A DNA stretch of 64,000 bases, from NCBI GenBank assembly GCA_964017065.1, contig OZ024784.1:2478598-2542597 (forward strand), given 5' to 3'. Position 1 is the first letter of the stretch. Every line of letters begins with the position of its first letter. The notes beneath the pieces are model-generated. The model was not told where the DNA came from, made no database searches, and saw only the letters and a list, made by a program, of their open reading frames with translations. This document shows positions 47,283 through 59,587 of the stretch, piece by piece. Made by a program: the position numbers and the translations under genes. This DNA comes from Haliclona indistincta (taxonomy: Eukaryota; Porifera; Demospongiae; Haplosclerida; Chalinidae).

Positions 47283-50200
47283 TTATTCTGTGTATTTGTG
47301 AGATTCATGTGAATTCTCATGGTTAAGAGAGTCATAAGTATCTCTCTGATTGCTGTTTAAAAAACAGTTTTGTAACCGTCGGATACTCAAGGAGTGTTTT
47401 TGGCTTCTGCTGACACTCAAAAATAGCCGTTTCAGTGTTGTTTTGTTAGCTTGATAAAAGTAACGTGCTAGATACACTGATATATAAATCAGTGGGAGTA
47501 AGATAAGTATTATCTGTAGCCAGTATGTGAGAGGAGATGGTGAAACATTGACTACAGCAAGATAGCGATTATAGAATGAAATTATGTTAATAACAGCCAA
47601 GAGGCTAAATGCTGCAGCATCTAGAAAATTATAGCCATGATATTTGTATGGTCGAAAAGCAGCAAAGAGAAGAATGCCAATTGTACACACAATTTGCTGC
47701 ATTATGTATTGTATTTCCCAAGATGGAGCCAATGAATACATCACAATTATAATAACACGAAGACCAAAATAAAGAGAAGCAAAGAATCGAAGATCAAGTG
47801 TGCCATCAGTGCCATCTTTGTAACAGTTGTAAAAGACATTCAGGAAAATTTGAAATCTTGGTCCAGGAAGTAAAAACTTTAATTTAAGATAATTGAGACA
47901 GCCATAAACAGGTTTAAGTGAGTAAAAAAGTAAAACCAGTGGCATCATCACACAAACTAAAAAGAATATAACGATGGAAAATACTAAAAACGGAGCATAT
48001 TCACTTGAATAGTATTCATAGTCTCCGTATATCCAACACACCTGATGGATTGGTGTGCCATTCTCATCGTACAAACTGGCTGGATAAGCAATGAAAGCTG
48101 ATATGATTGTAAACTTTGTGAATGATAAAACAAGAAAAGTTCCCAGTGCATCAATAATGGAACGTTTAATGTTCCACTGGCAACGAAATCGTGTAGACAA
48201 GCAATGAAATGGTCTGAGTAGCCTTACAACCACTCTGTTGTGGTTCTCATAAAGAATAATAACAAGCAGTATGATGCCAAGTAGCAGTAATGGATACACA
48301 GCTGTGATGTACTGTAATGCTCTTATTTCAAGAGAGTTAAGATTTGGACTGAGACAATACTGGAAGCCAGGTATAAAGTCAAAAAAGTTGAGATTCCAGA
48401 TGTCATAAAGTGTGTTGTACACATGTTGTAGTGTCTTAGCTGCACTTGTGACTGATTGGTAGTTGATAGTACCATCATCATTGATTCCAAACGTGCTTGA
48501 AACAATCTGAGCAAAAAAGATGAAAGCATTACCAGGACCTGAAGTGACACTAATGTTGAATACTACTACAATTATGAGTAGGATGGTGACAGGAACAAAC
48601 TCAGTCAGTATGTATAATAACCATGAATAATACTGCACTTCACTTGTGCAGTTGACACATTGAAAGAGTTTGGAATTGACTGCTGGAGCAAAACCTGAAA
48701 CACAACGACCACAAAGAACGCCTGTTCTGTGCACTGATTGGCAAAGTACACTGTCAATTTGTTCAGGATCCTTGGGCAAATTGATAAAGACTCCATTTTT
48801 AGATAAATTCTGACTGCTTATACAATAAAGACATTGACTTGTAACCAATGTAACATTGGTACTGTTACTATATCCTATCCATGATCCTCGTAATATTTTT
48901 GATGAAAAGCGTCCATTAGTTTGAATGTAACGATAGCGAGCAAAATCACACTGCATGGTAGAGTTATTAAAGCTGTAACCAGGTGGACAAGAATCGATAG
49001 TAACTATCACTTCCGTACTCAAGACACGTGATTGGATAGTGCTGACTTTCATTTTCAATTCTGATCTGTTAACAGATGGAATTATTTTGACCTTTTTAGA
49101 AGCCTGATACAAAACTTTATCCAAGTAGTCAAGTGATAAAGTCAATGAATCCTGAGGCAAAGTATTGTTTCTGTCATCAGTCACAGTGATTGGCAAAGTA
49201 CTATACTCTCCAGGTATTATAGACATGTGATATTTACATCCTTTGGACGCATTAGTGAATGAAGCACCATCTGTTGCAATACTGTTGCTGCAGTTGTCAT
49301 TTGTATAGTCCCAATTACTATTCCAGCAGAACACCTCATCTAACTGATCCACTAGAGCTTTACTTGGACTGCTTCCCCATGCACAGGTGAGTAAAGTGGT
49401 CGCATAAATAGAATTTCCGGAAATTTCTGCTTTGTTGTCAGTGAATACAAATTGTGATTGCCATTGTGCAGGACGAACTGAAAGATTGTAGTATTTTATG
49501 AAACAGTTGAATGAGAACAGATCATGATTTCCAATAGACTTCCAGTAGATGGCTCCTCCACGTAACTGTGCACTATTATTCACAAACTTCAACACAGTTG
49601 AATTGTGTACTTTGATGAAGGCATATCCAAATAAAGCAATGGCACCTCCATTTCTTCCAAAATTGGATGCAAAATTAGCATTAGTTTTAGGTGAAAACTC
49701 CAGTCCAGCATCAAGATTTGCAATACCAGTGCCATAGTTATTGACGACATTAAGTTTATCTTCAAACGTAATGTCAATAGAGTCTGTATAAATAGCTCCA
49801 AACCCAGCAGGGGAACCAACTTGTTCAGTATACTTAACGGTGTTGCTTTCAAAAGAGCAGTTTATCAACAGAGGTTTTACTGAGACACCATCAGTAATTT
49901 CATGCCATAGAGACATGTCAATAGCTGAACCAAGACGAGCTGTGTTGTTGACCCATTCACAGTTAGTGAATACAATTGAGTTGGTCGGAGTTTTTACTAA
50001 ACTTTCACGAGATGTGTAGAATGATACACCACCTCCAAAATATGCACGATTGTTACGAAATACAGTGTCAGTCATAGTCACTTGGTTGTATTTCACGCTA
50101 TAATATAGACCGGCAAAGTGTATACGAGCTCCACCCCCTCCTGTTCCTTGGTAACTGAACACATTGTAAGTGCAACTGTTGTTAATAAAGTGGGAAGAAA

Positions 50201-51173
50201 AAATTTGAACTGAATTATTTGACGACTTATCTTCAAACAAAGCTTCCATTCCAGCTCCCCAGTCTGCATTGTTGCTGAGGAAGTGACTATCTCTGATGGT
50301 AACATTAATATTGTTAGCTAGACCTTTGAAGAGAAGAGACAGACCACCACCGCGACCTAGAGCAACACTGCTTCCACCAGCTGGTGTGACAAAAGAGTCG
50401 GCAATGAAATTGTCTGTCGTTGCATTGTTATTAGAGAAGTGGCACCTGTCAAAAAGATAGCTTGCATTAGACGAGTAGTCGCTTGAAGCATTGAAGCCGT
50501 CTCGAAAGCAGTCTGTGTTCCCTGGAACACAATAGAGAAATTCCACGTTCACTCCTCCACCTCCGCCAAAATTTGAGCCATTTTTAGGAGTGTTTTCAGT
50601 AAAATAGCACCCCGTAAACTTGTTCTGGCCCACAGTGGCGTACATGACCAGTCCAGTTCCGTTGCTTTGTGAGACAGACACATTTTCCATCACAATTTCA
50701 GTACAAAACAAAAAATAGAGTGCCACCTGGAACTTCAAAAAACAGGAATGCCCACGACTAGTGCTGTTGTGTACAGCCCCACAACCTACAATCTTCACAT
50801 TCATAAAAGAAATGCTGGACGAGTTGGAAAACCCTAATCCGGCATTACTGTCCTTGCAGAAGACCGTAGCATACTGCAAGTTAGCTTTCTGGTTCACCGA
50901 GAGCTCAAAGCCGCTCTTACTTACAAATCTGTACACTGCTGTGATGTTGTACTCACCGCCTGGTTGCAGCAAGATCGATACGTTCGTGAACTTCATCGCT
51001 CCTTGCAGCGCTAGATCGAGCGTACGGCAAGGCTGCTCACCATACCAGCAACTCTCATTCATAATCCCTGACACCGAGTCAACGTGTATGATAGAACTGG
51101 ATCCTGCTACTAGCAGAGATAATGGCATCAGCCCCAAAAACAAGACGAGAAAGAACGTCATGTCTTTGGTCAT
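47283..51173 (-). CDS. Beta-helix ectodomain plus multi-TM protein, receptor-like, intronless
   Basis: One uninterrupted frame of 1,296 codons from ATG at 51171-51173. A signal peptide (FFLVLFLGLMPLSLLVAGSS) is followed by about 600 residues of right-handed beta-helix-like repeats with short N, F and GGG motifs (FGGGGGVNVEF, GTGGGGARIHF, RNNRAYFGGGVSFY, LRGGAIYWKS), resembling polymorphic-outer-membrane/pectate-lyase type folds. Cys-rich juxtamembrane segments follow (CPPGYSFNNSTMQC, CQSVHRTGVLCGRCVSGF). Then come about eight hydrophobic helices, such as TILLIIVVVFNISV, LLLLGIILLVIILY, FLVFSIVIFFLVCVMM and LQIILILLPLIYISVYL, and a Ser/Asn-rich cytoplasmic tail. The Cys block before the helices is EGF-like. 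I recall large families of similar intronless proteins in sponge genomes; their function is unknown. The absence of introns among intron-rich neighbours suggests retrotransposition or recent family expansion. Confidence 0.82.
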   Translation of the reverse strand: MTKDMTFFLVLFLGLMPLSLLVAGSSSIIHVDSVSGIMNESCWYGEQPCRTLDLALQGAMKFTNVSILLQPGGEYNITAVYRFVSKSGFELSVNQKANLQYATVFCKDSNAGLGFSNSSSISFMNVKIVGCGAVHNSTSRGHSCFLKFQVALYFLFCTEIVMENVSVSQSNGTGLVMYATVGQNKFTGCYFTENTPKNGSNFGGGGGVNVEFLYCVPGNTDCFRDGFNASSDYSSNASYLFDRCHFSNNNATTDNFIADSFVTPAGGSSVALGRGGGLSLLFKGLANNINVTIRDSHFLSNNADWGAGMEALFEDKSSNNSVQIFSSHFINNSCTYNVFSYQGTGGGGARIHFAGLYYSVKYNQVTMTDTVFRNNRAYFGGGVSFYTSRESLVKTPTNSIVFTNCEWVNNTARLGSAIDMSLWHEITDGVSVKPLLINCSFESNTVKYTEQVGSPAGFGAIYTDSIDITFEDKLNVVNNYGTGIANLDAGLEFSPKTNANFASNFGRNGGAIALFGYAFIKVHNSTVLKFVNNSAQLRGGAIYWKSIGNHDLFSFNCFIKYYNLSVRPAQWQSQFVFTDNKAEISGNSIYATTLLTCAWGSSPSKALVDQLDEVFCWNSNWDYTNDNCSNSIATDGASFTNASKGCKYHMSIIPGEYSTLPITVTDDRNNTLPQDSLTLSLDYLDKVLYQASKKVKIIPSVNRSELKMKVSTIQSRVLSTEVIVTIDSCPPGYSFNNSTMQCDFARYRYIQTNGRFSSKILRGSWIGYSNSTNVTLVTSQCLYCISSQNLSKNGVFINLPKDPEQIDSVLCQSVHRTGVLCGRCVSGFAPAVNSKLFQCVNCTSEVQYYSWLLYILTEFVPVTILLIIVVVFNISVTSGPGNAFIFFAQIVSSTFGINDDGTINYQSVTSAAKTLQHVYNTLYDIWNLNFFDFIPGFQYCLSPNLNSLEIRALQYITAVYPLLLLGIILLVIILYENHNRVVVRLLRPFHCLSTRFRCQWNIKRSIIDALGTFLVLSFTKFTIISAFIAYPASLYDENGTPIHQVCWIYGDYEYYSSEYAPFLVFSIVIFFLVCVMMPLVLLFYSLKPVYGCLNYLKLKFLLPGPRFQIFLNVFYNCYKDGTDGTLDLRFFASLYFGLRVIIIVMYSLAPSWEIQYIMQQIVCTIGILLFAAFRPYKYHGYNFLDAAAFSLLAVINIISFYNRYLAVVNVSPSPLTYWLQIILILLPLIYISVYLARYFYQANKTTLKRLFLSVSRSQKHSLSIRRLQNCFLNSNQRDTYDSLNHENSHESHKYTE

Positions 51174-51268
51174 GCCCCTGCTCACAAGGAAAAATTACTG
51201 TGCTCATAAGGAAAAATTAATAATTATTTTTATCTCGACCATTAATAGAAATTTTTGATGTTGCATGA

Positions 51269-53535
51269 TCAAGTTTGTATAGAGAATGCTGTTCTTAGCA
51301 ATAGTCCAGTAGTGTCTCCAACCAATGTTAGTGCAGCTATCTTGGGCTCTATCATATCACATATTGTTGGGCTAGACATCACACATTGTGAGCTGTGAGT
51401 AACATACTTTGATAAAAGCAAAGTTATTCTTGCAGGAATAACATCTACAAATGCACAAGTGCTTTGAACAGGCAACCATTCTGAACCAGCAGGCAAGTCC
51501 GAGATGATATAACCGCCACAATTACACTGTTTCTGTGCGCTAAAACAAGCACTGTCATCAGGCATGTCCTCACAGTGGTCATAAGGAGGAAAGGACCAAC
51601 AATGATGGAGTGATGAGTCAGTCAATGTAAGACCACCATGGTGCTCTAGACTCTGCGCCACTTGTGAGAAAACATTAGCAACCAATCTCACTATCACAGA
51701 AAAGCTTCCTGCGTATACAAACAAGATATTAATTGTGTTTTACCTTAGTAACTCACTTTTGTCACACACCAATTCCTCAGGGATAACATCACCTGACCAC
51801 TAGTAGAATACGTAAGCGTTACAGAATAATTGACATCACTTACCTTCTGAGTAATATAGTGAGCGATGCTAGTTTCGGTACATCCTCCACCACACAGTAG
51901 GTGTGGTTTGGTCAACCCCGACTCCAAACTAGATACTGCCATACATCATCAGAGCAGTTGATCACTGCTTACACATACCGATTCCAGTGCACATTGACTT
52001 TAGTTCTCTACCAGCCGAGTCAGACTTTGAGAATATCATCAAAGAAGAGTGTATTTTGAACCCTTCCAATAAAAGGTGTCTATACGATACGGTCCAAGCT
52101 TATAAATCTTGACTGTTTAATATTGATCTCACCTCTTCCGGCTCAAGCTTACGATCTCGATGTTTTTCAAACGCCCCAAGCATGTTGAATCAAGTGGAAC
52201 AGAACAACTATTAATCATGGTCCCTCCTTCAGTGACATCAACAACAGAGTCAATATGAAATGCAGACAGTTGCTCAGCCACAATGATACCCTGTAGAACA
52301 CCAGGCATTCTCATGAACACACAGTGAGTATAGTGCTGACATTTCGCTCAAGGAGCTCCCTCATTGCAGGATGCATGCACTTCTGGCAACCAACAAATCC
52401 AACATTAGCATTGACCAGTTCTACTGCCAGACTAAGCAATTGTTGGATAGCATACTCTTCTGCATATTGTGCTCCAGCTACATCCACTTGTACTCCATCA
52501 AGACACTCTGGGAATGAAAGCAAGCATCATAATATTTAGATTATAACAAATTACACCTGTGTCTTCTTGTTTCCCTGCTAGGGAAATACCAAACACAGCC
52601 GTAGCAATGACTCCATTTTCCCTCCTCTTTACTATCAGACTATCTGTGTAGCAGTGTGTAAAGTGATTGTCTATTAGAACACCATTGAGCAGTTTGCTGT
52701 TGATAGTTGAGTCCTCCACACTAGTATACACATGAACCCTATTCACTGCAGAGTAAGGTTCATTCCCTCTTCCTTCATGCTGGGGCAAAACACTCACAAA
52801 TGCCTAATAGCAAATTAAGGAACAAAGAAAGTTTGCCTTACAGTTAGAGTAAACACATTACCTTTAAGATTAGTGATGTCACATGATCCAGCTCTGCTCT
52901 GGTGAGGCTGCAAACAGGTCGAGTAGCTAACTGAGACCTGATGAAGTGACTGAGTTGATGTGATGAGCCCCAGTCCAGTACCACTTTGCATGGGAATGAG
53001 TCTGACTCAATATAGTTCACAATAGACTTCATAACATATCCGATCACATCTGAAGCAATTTGCATAGGACGATCCAATTCAATACACTTCAATAATAAGC
53101 TTCAGTAGTGAGGAAAAGTTACAAAATGAAATATTGAAGAAAAGAACTAACTTTGAACAAAGAAGACTGATATATAAGCCATTGTCATAATAACGATTGA
53201 TATGTCCCTTTATAGCAGTCACTAATGCTTGTACAATAGGTGTGTTTGGTGCAGTACCTACTAGCTGTAAGACATTGCCAGAGTATGATGTGACAGTCAC
53301 ATGACCACCTGGTACCGGCTGTAAGAACATTGCCCTGCACATAAAGCAACTCACATTGTCAATTACATATAAAAATCAACTCACTTTCCAAAAGGTCCAT
53401 AGCACTTTTCAGTTGTTAGTTTGAGTTGTTTCAGCTCTTCTACTACAGTATCTGACCTCGTAGGTATTACTCTCACCTGCAAACGGATCTGTTAAAACAT
53501 GATAGCGACGACGTGATGCTCAAAACCTTGGCCAT
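51269..53535 (-). CDS. MKKS: MKKS/BBS6 chaperonin-like protein
   Basis: Multi-exon gene related to group II chaperonin (CCT) subunits and specifically to BBS6. Landmarks: KLTTEKCYGPFGK...AMFLQPVPGGHVTVTS near the N-terminus; HINRYYDNGLYISLLCSKL; VVLDWGSSHQLSHFIRSQL followed by RPVCSLTRAELDHVTSLILK; a mid region with VGFVGCQKCMHPAMRELL; CGGGCTETSIAHYI; SLEHHGGLTLTDSSLHHCW. These match the order in vertebrate MKKS. Known role: with BBS10 and BBS12, and CCT, it assembles the BBSome at the basal body. The first coding exon is only nine bases (MAK, 53527-53535), and the start is chosen because the next exon continues directly as VRVIPTRSDTVVEELK. The stop is 51269-51271, 95 bases from the start of the beta-helix gene. 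Confidence 0.88.
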
Positions 53536-53713
53536 GGAGCTCTCCCACGTGGAGTAAAACTAAACAGGCGTGGCTTTGATTGCGCGCGCGAATTCTCACA
53601 GTACAGTTACACTGCACATTCTGTACTGTGTTCTCATTGCTTGACTATTCAATATAAAAACTGCTGTTTGTCAATTTCAATAGAGTGTTACATGTAGTGT
53701 ATGGTCTGAAGTG

Positions 53714-56700
53714 TTATTTGTATAGCTGCTGTACTCTCTCCACTGATGTTATCCACACACTACTGTCTTTCTCTTCCTTCTTTCTTTGTAACTGATCTTC
53801 TTCAGTCACTGATTGTAGTCGCTTCAGACAGACCGTGCTATATTTCTGTGAGCAATAATAGCATAATATTAACCAGTTGCAAGCTATCTATCACCTCATA
53901 TATTTTGTCTCTTGCTTCAATTACAGATGAATGTCCAGTTGTGACCTTCGTACTTACAGGAATAGATTCCACTGCAATAAACAATCATTAACAGTACTAA
54001 TAAAATAGAGCTTGTGTACATTTTTTGATGGTCAGTTTGTCTCCAAATGCTAGTCGATGGTCACCAATAGCAGGCCACGTTGGTTTCACTGCAGTGTGCT
54101 TAGTGTGTCCCTCATCTGTAAAAGTGAGATTAGTGGTAGTTTTATGCAAATTCATCTTACTATTCTGAGGATGAACAAGTTCTCTGAGCAGTTGTTGAGT
54201 TGTGGGTACTGTCTTTTCTGAAGAAACAACATAATTATGGTTAGTGACAGTGTATCATAGTGTCTTACTAGGTGGCAGTACATCATTAGGAGACACAGCA
54301 TCATTGTAGAGTGTCAGCAGTGTTTGTGTGACCTCTACCAGCTCCACAGCAAATAGTCTAGCTGCCTCCTCTAGTGCTACCTATAGTATGATCACAGCAC
54401 TGCTCATCGCCATTCATCCCTGACCTTCATGGTACTAGTGTGCTGTGTAATGCAATCCATAGCTCTATCGTGTCGCGTCTTTTCTTCAGTACATAGTTTA
54501 GCTAACTCAGCAGCTCTGCTAGGGTGCCCCAATCCTGGTCTCAACTGTGTCACATGCTCTTCCTGCACAAAGACAATCCTCACATTACTGATAATTCTAT
54601 TGTTCACCTTCAGTCTGGCTAGTTCTGTCAGTACATTGTGGTGAGCGGCCTCTAGTGTAGCAATTTTGTTCTGTACAGCTTCACCATGGCGGGAATCCAC
54701 TCCACCAAGCAATATATCAGATACAGACACTAGTGTATCTGATAGTAACGACAAATGATGATGGAACTCTAAAACACAAAATAAAACCACAAGTAACAAT
54801 GTCAGGTGACTGTATAAGTGAACCTCGCTTACCATCAATACAGTTGTTACGATATGTCTCTGCTTGCTCTCGAAGGTTCTGACACTGTACTATTAGCTGA
54901 TCCATGCATGCCTGGAAGCTCTCCTGGATCTGGTCAGGTCGAGTCACTGTCTTGGAGCTCTTCTGTTTATAATAGAGCTATGAATAGCAAAATAATTGTG
55001 GTGATGATACAATCAATCTTTGATCGACTTACTTCACTAGTGGTATATAGCTCTCTGTATGATGATGCAAGAATTGCTCTGATGTTAGGCAGGAAGCAGC
55101 TGCAGATCAGAGACAGCCAGTACCTCTAAACCAGTGACACTGTAATGCTTACTTGCTACCATCATCTCCTCCTCCTAGTCCAAAGCTGATGTTCATTCTC
55201 TCTGCTAACAGCTGCTTACGCCTATGTATAGATATTTCACAGCTACAATACTGTAATCAAAATTATTCTTACTTTACAACAGAAGCTTTGCCTGATATCT
55301 TTCCCATGCTTTCATAGCCCTGAAAAAAACAAATAATTCATCACTTGTGCACTGTGAAGCTAACCTTGGTCTCAGACTCAGGCATACTCATTGAGCCCTT
55401 ACCAATACCTCCTCTAGTAACGGCTCTCTCGTTCACCCCTGGACTAGCACTATTGGTCTTCCCAGCATACCTGCACCAATACTCTCAAAACATGCTCCAG
55501 ACCTCATACACAAACCTCATTATACTCTTGGTCACATTGACAGCGGAGACACTTATCGAAGCACGTTTTGCTGACCTCCCTTGGTCCCCTACACCTACCC
55601 TGGCTCCCCGGTGGTAGCTAGACCAGCAGTACAGGTAATCAGTATGAGCAGAGAATGCCGCCAGCACTCCTGACAGCTCATCTAATATGGAGGCAGAGGT
55701 AGGGTTTGCAGTCGGATTCAGTTTTTGCACACTTTCACAGAGTTTCTGAGACTGGGTATCACAGTATGCTACCTGAAAGAGTGAACAATAATAATGAGAA
55801 GAGTAGATAGACACACATGAGTGATGCCTGACCTCAGTCTTTATCTTCAGTTGACAGTTGGTCAAAATTTTAGCCACAGCTTCAAGAAACAAGACATCAT
55901 TCACATTCTGACGATAACTGAAGTTGATTAATAAAAATTTATTGTTGATCCCCATTATTCGCTTACCTGCTATCAAATCTACCGGTCATTATCTCCACAG
56001 ACCGCTCTAGAGAAGTCTCGCTGTATGACTCAGCATCGCGGGTAATCAACTTTTGAGTTGTTGCCATCTTCGAAAATAATTTTTCCTGAGAAAATAAGAA
56101 TAGAGATTTGTTTAGTTCCAATAAGTGCAATTTACCAGTTTCTTGCTGATGAAGTCCACCTCTTGTGGGCAGTAATTTCCACCTTGCGAGAAGAGTCTAA
56201 AACACAAAGATGATGCATAGTTTCATCACAGAGGCTCTATAGCACTAACCTCAGTGAGCGTTGGTAAGCAGTGTTTGACCTCCTTAGCTCAACCAGTGAC
56301 TCCTTCACAACCTCTGTATGATGGTTCATTGTACTCTCCATAGATACTTTGTGCTTCAAAATTCAAATCATGAAACAGAGGTGCATTGTGATCATAACTG
56401 TACCTTGTCAAAAACTGCTCTAGCTTGTGCGTGGATTTTCTCAAGCCTATGATCAGTCAAACACGTACAGCAGCTAGCATTATTAACACTACACTGACCT
56501 CTTCATACTGGTAACTAATGGTAGTCTGGTTTCAAGATCGGAGATATCTCCACTGAAGCTCTCAACCTGTAAAACGAGTTGTTCAATAATAAATTCAGTT
56601 GTTAATACTAGCGTCACCTTCTCCTGTAGGTCAGTTTGAAGCTGTTCAGTGAGAGCCTTCAGCTCTTTCAGTGAAGCAGTGACAGCATTTGCATGCTTTC

Positions 56701-59541
56701 CCACACGAGACTGATGCGTAATCAGCTCAACTAGACATAAACGATAAAATTTCAACACTGAAATAGTTTCACTCTACCTGATCTAGTGTTGTGTATATCT
56801 TCAACACGAGAGGGGCGTGGATCATGCAGGTGATGCCGCAGCTCTAGCTCGGTCCTCAGCTCCTCTTCCTTACCCGCTGTGTCGTCAACAGCTTGTTCAG
56901 CAGTACCTGTCTTCCATGATTCAAGATGGTCCAGGAAAGAAGCACACAGCCTGAAGCAGTCAGTATCAAACTAACACACAAATGATACATTGTGCATACC
57001 CCTTCTTAGACTCAGCAAAGAGTGCTTCTGATAACTGGATTGCTTCACTTGCAAATGTAACTTGCACTCCTTCGCTTTCTATGGTATAAATAATGTGCAA
57101 GAACATAAAAAATTTTAAATCAATAATTTTACCTTCATCTTGAGTAAGGAATATACTTGGTCCACTCTCAATGCCATCGTTAGAGTGTGTAAGAACATAG
57201 AATGAAGTGCCCTGACTTGTGGATATCACTTCTTCTATTGCTGATCGAAGTGGAGAGCGTGGTGGCATATTACTCCTGACAGAGCTCACCTGAACACAAA
57301 CACAGACGTTGTGATTATACTAGTGTACTAACTTGATGATCAACAAGGCTAAAATAACTAGCGAAGACCTTTATATAGTTATCTCTGTCTACATTAGACT
57401 AGTGAACAGCATAGCGCCGAACAGTTCAAGCAAAGCAAAGAATACGTAAGTGGACTATTTGTGCTCTATTTCTTTACTAAATCAATAGCATTTTTTGTAG
57501 ATTTTTTGATAGAAAACATAGGTACTTAATTTATTTTGTAGATGATGTCAGCTGCACAATTTGCTTCTGATCATTTCATGGAACTAGTGATTGGAGGGGT
57601 AATAGTGTTGGCGGGTTTGTGTGTCTTCTTTTGTGTCAGTGCTACTGTCATAGTGTGTGCATGGCGATGGAGACAGAGAAGCGCGATAAACAGTGACGCA
57701 ACTCCCATCATCACCGAATATGGTACTCAGTGCACTGTATACTGATTTACAAAAATGTTTTCTTTCACTTTGTTGCGTAGGCAATGAGGACAACAACATG
57801 TGAGTGAATCATTGCTTATAATGATTATGATAATAGCTACTGTTATGTTTTTTTGTAACAACACTGTTATGCAAGCCATCATTTTCTTACTCCAGTAATG
57901 AGACACAATTGGTATATCAATCACAGAATGATACTCAACCAAAATCTGAGCCCGAATCACAGCAGAAAGATGACGAACCCACTACCACACAACCGGACTC
58001 TTCTAAGAAGCAGCAATGTAATGAGCCACCAACTACTAGTGAAACTGAAGAGGAAGACTACAGCGTAATAAGATTGGATCAAATTTCCATTACTGAGCAA
58101 GCAGAGTACATTAAATGGTCAGATCAGGCAGGCAGTGCACCAACTATCACGGCACCAGAGTATGCTAATATCAACACATCAAAACAAACAACAGCTCCTG
58201 TACTATCCAGTGAGGACCAACTGACACAAAGTGAATGAGTGCAGCATGTTTTTGAAAACATCAGTAAAATAATAATTGTGTGTATCCATTATTGTTTATG
58301 TTACTGTTCCACTTACCGAGCTAGTTCTAGACATTGCCCTAGAGGATGTGGAGCGACCACCTCCTCTACTCATACTGCGAGGTGACTCTGAAGAATAACA
58401 CACACAGTAGCCTTAGTATCTACACAATCTGATTCACTACCTGATGACTTGGCTGGGAAAATCTTAGGCTTCTTTCGTTTCTAAGATTGAAGCATTACAG
58501 TCTCTGCATATTGCTTCTGTACATTGCATACCTTTGACGGTGTTCGACCCACTCCAAAATACTTACAGATTGAAGTGTCGTAAGTATTGAGTACCTCTTG
58601 TACCGGACAGGGGTACTTCTGTGCTTCAGTAACCAGTAACTGCCGAAATTCAGTGTAACTGTGAGGAAATGGATTATAACTTAAGAGTGGTATAAGACTC
58701 ACACACTCACCCTTCCTTTATAGACTCTAGCATTTCCAGTGACTGTTTCAAATAGTCTGACAACTCCTAGTTATACATGATTGATTGCATGTTATCATTA
58801 CTACCAGTTTACCTCTGAGCAAGATGATTGGCGTAGTCTATCCAGTACAAGATCAAGATGAGCTTCTTTTGATTGGTTCTTTGAGTCGTGTTGACTGCGC
58901 AGTGATCTCAGGCTCTCTTTGTGAGCTTGTTTGACCTGCTCTAATGCTTTCAGGTGACCAGTCCACAGGTGGGCAGCTCCTTGAGCATGTTGAAACAGGG
59001 ACAGGAATTGAGCTCCTTGAGAAGCTAGCATCACTTCTATGGACCTCTGAATAGAGAAGGGAAAGATGCAGTGATCGATAGCTGTTCAATAGTCTACCTC
59101 TGTGATTTTCAGCTCGTCAGCCATCCTTGACTGGTGCTGTTCAAGCAGTGGTACAAACCTTGAACTCAGTATCTGAAGGATAATGTACAATACTGTAGAA
59201 CTTGAGACTAGAATACATACCTCAAACACTTTAGATTCACTCTCCACAGCTTTTGAGGCCCCCAGGTACTCCTATGCATACCGGTAACACTCTACAATGT
59301 AACCATAGTAACCTGGACTCACTTTGCACTGGTTCAGTTCCTCTTCACATCTACTAGAAATTTTATCTATACATTTTTGCCAACCCAGTAAGAACTGCCC
59401 GTATGCTTCTTCTACAGGTACAATCACACTAACACAAACTATACTGGGTGCTCGACTAACCTAGCTGCTGTTGTAACTGAAGATATGAATCTCTCCATTC
59501 ATAAACTACTGCTGTTGAAGTTGGTGATGGTCTCAGTACAC

Positions 59542-59587
<46 letters not shown>

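Noticed and set aside
50761..51258. Plus-strand open frame of 165 codons
   Set aside because: Shadow of the signal peptide and first repeats of the beta-helix gene on the minus strand.
53746..53991. Plus-strand open frame of 81 codons
   Set aside because: It is antisense to the last CCDC180 exons, whose minus-strand frame (WITSVERVQQLYK, EARDKIYE) has proper splice sites.
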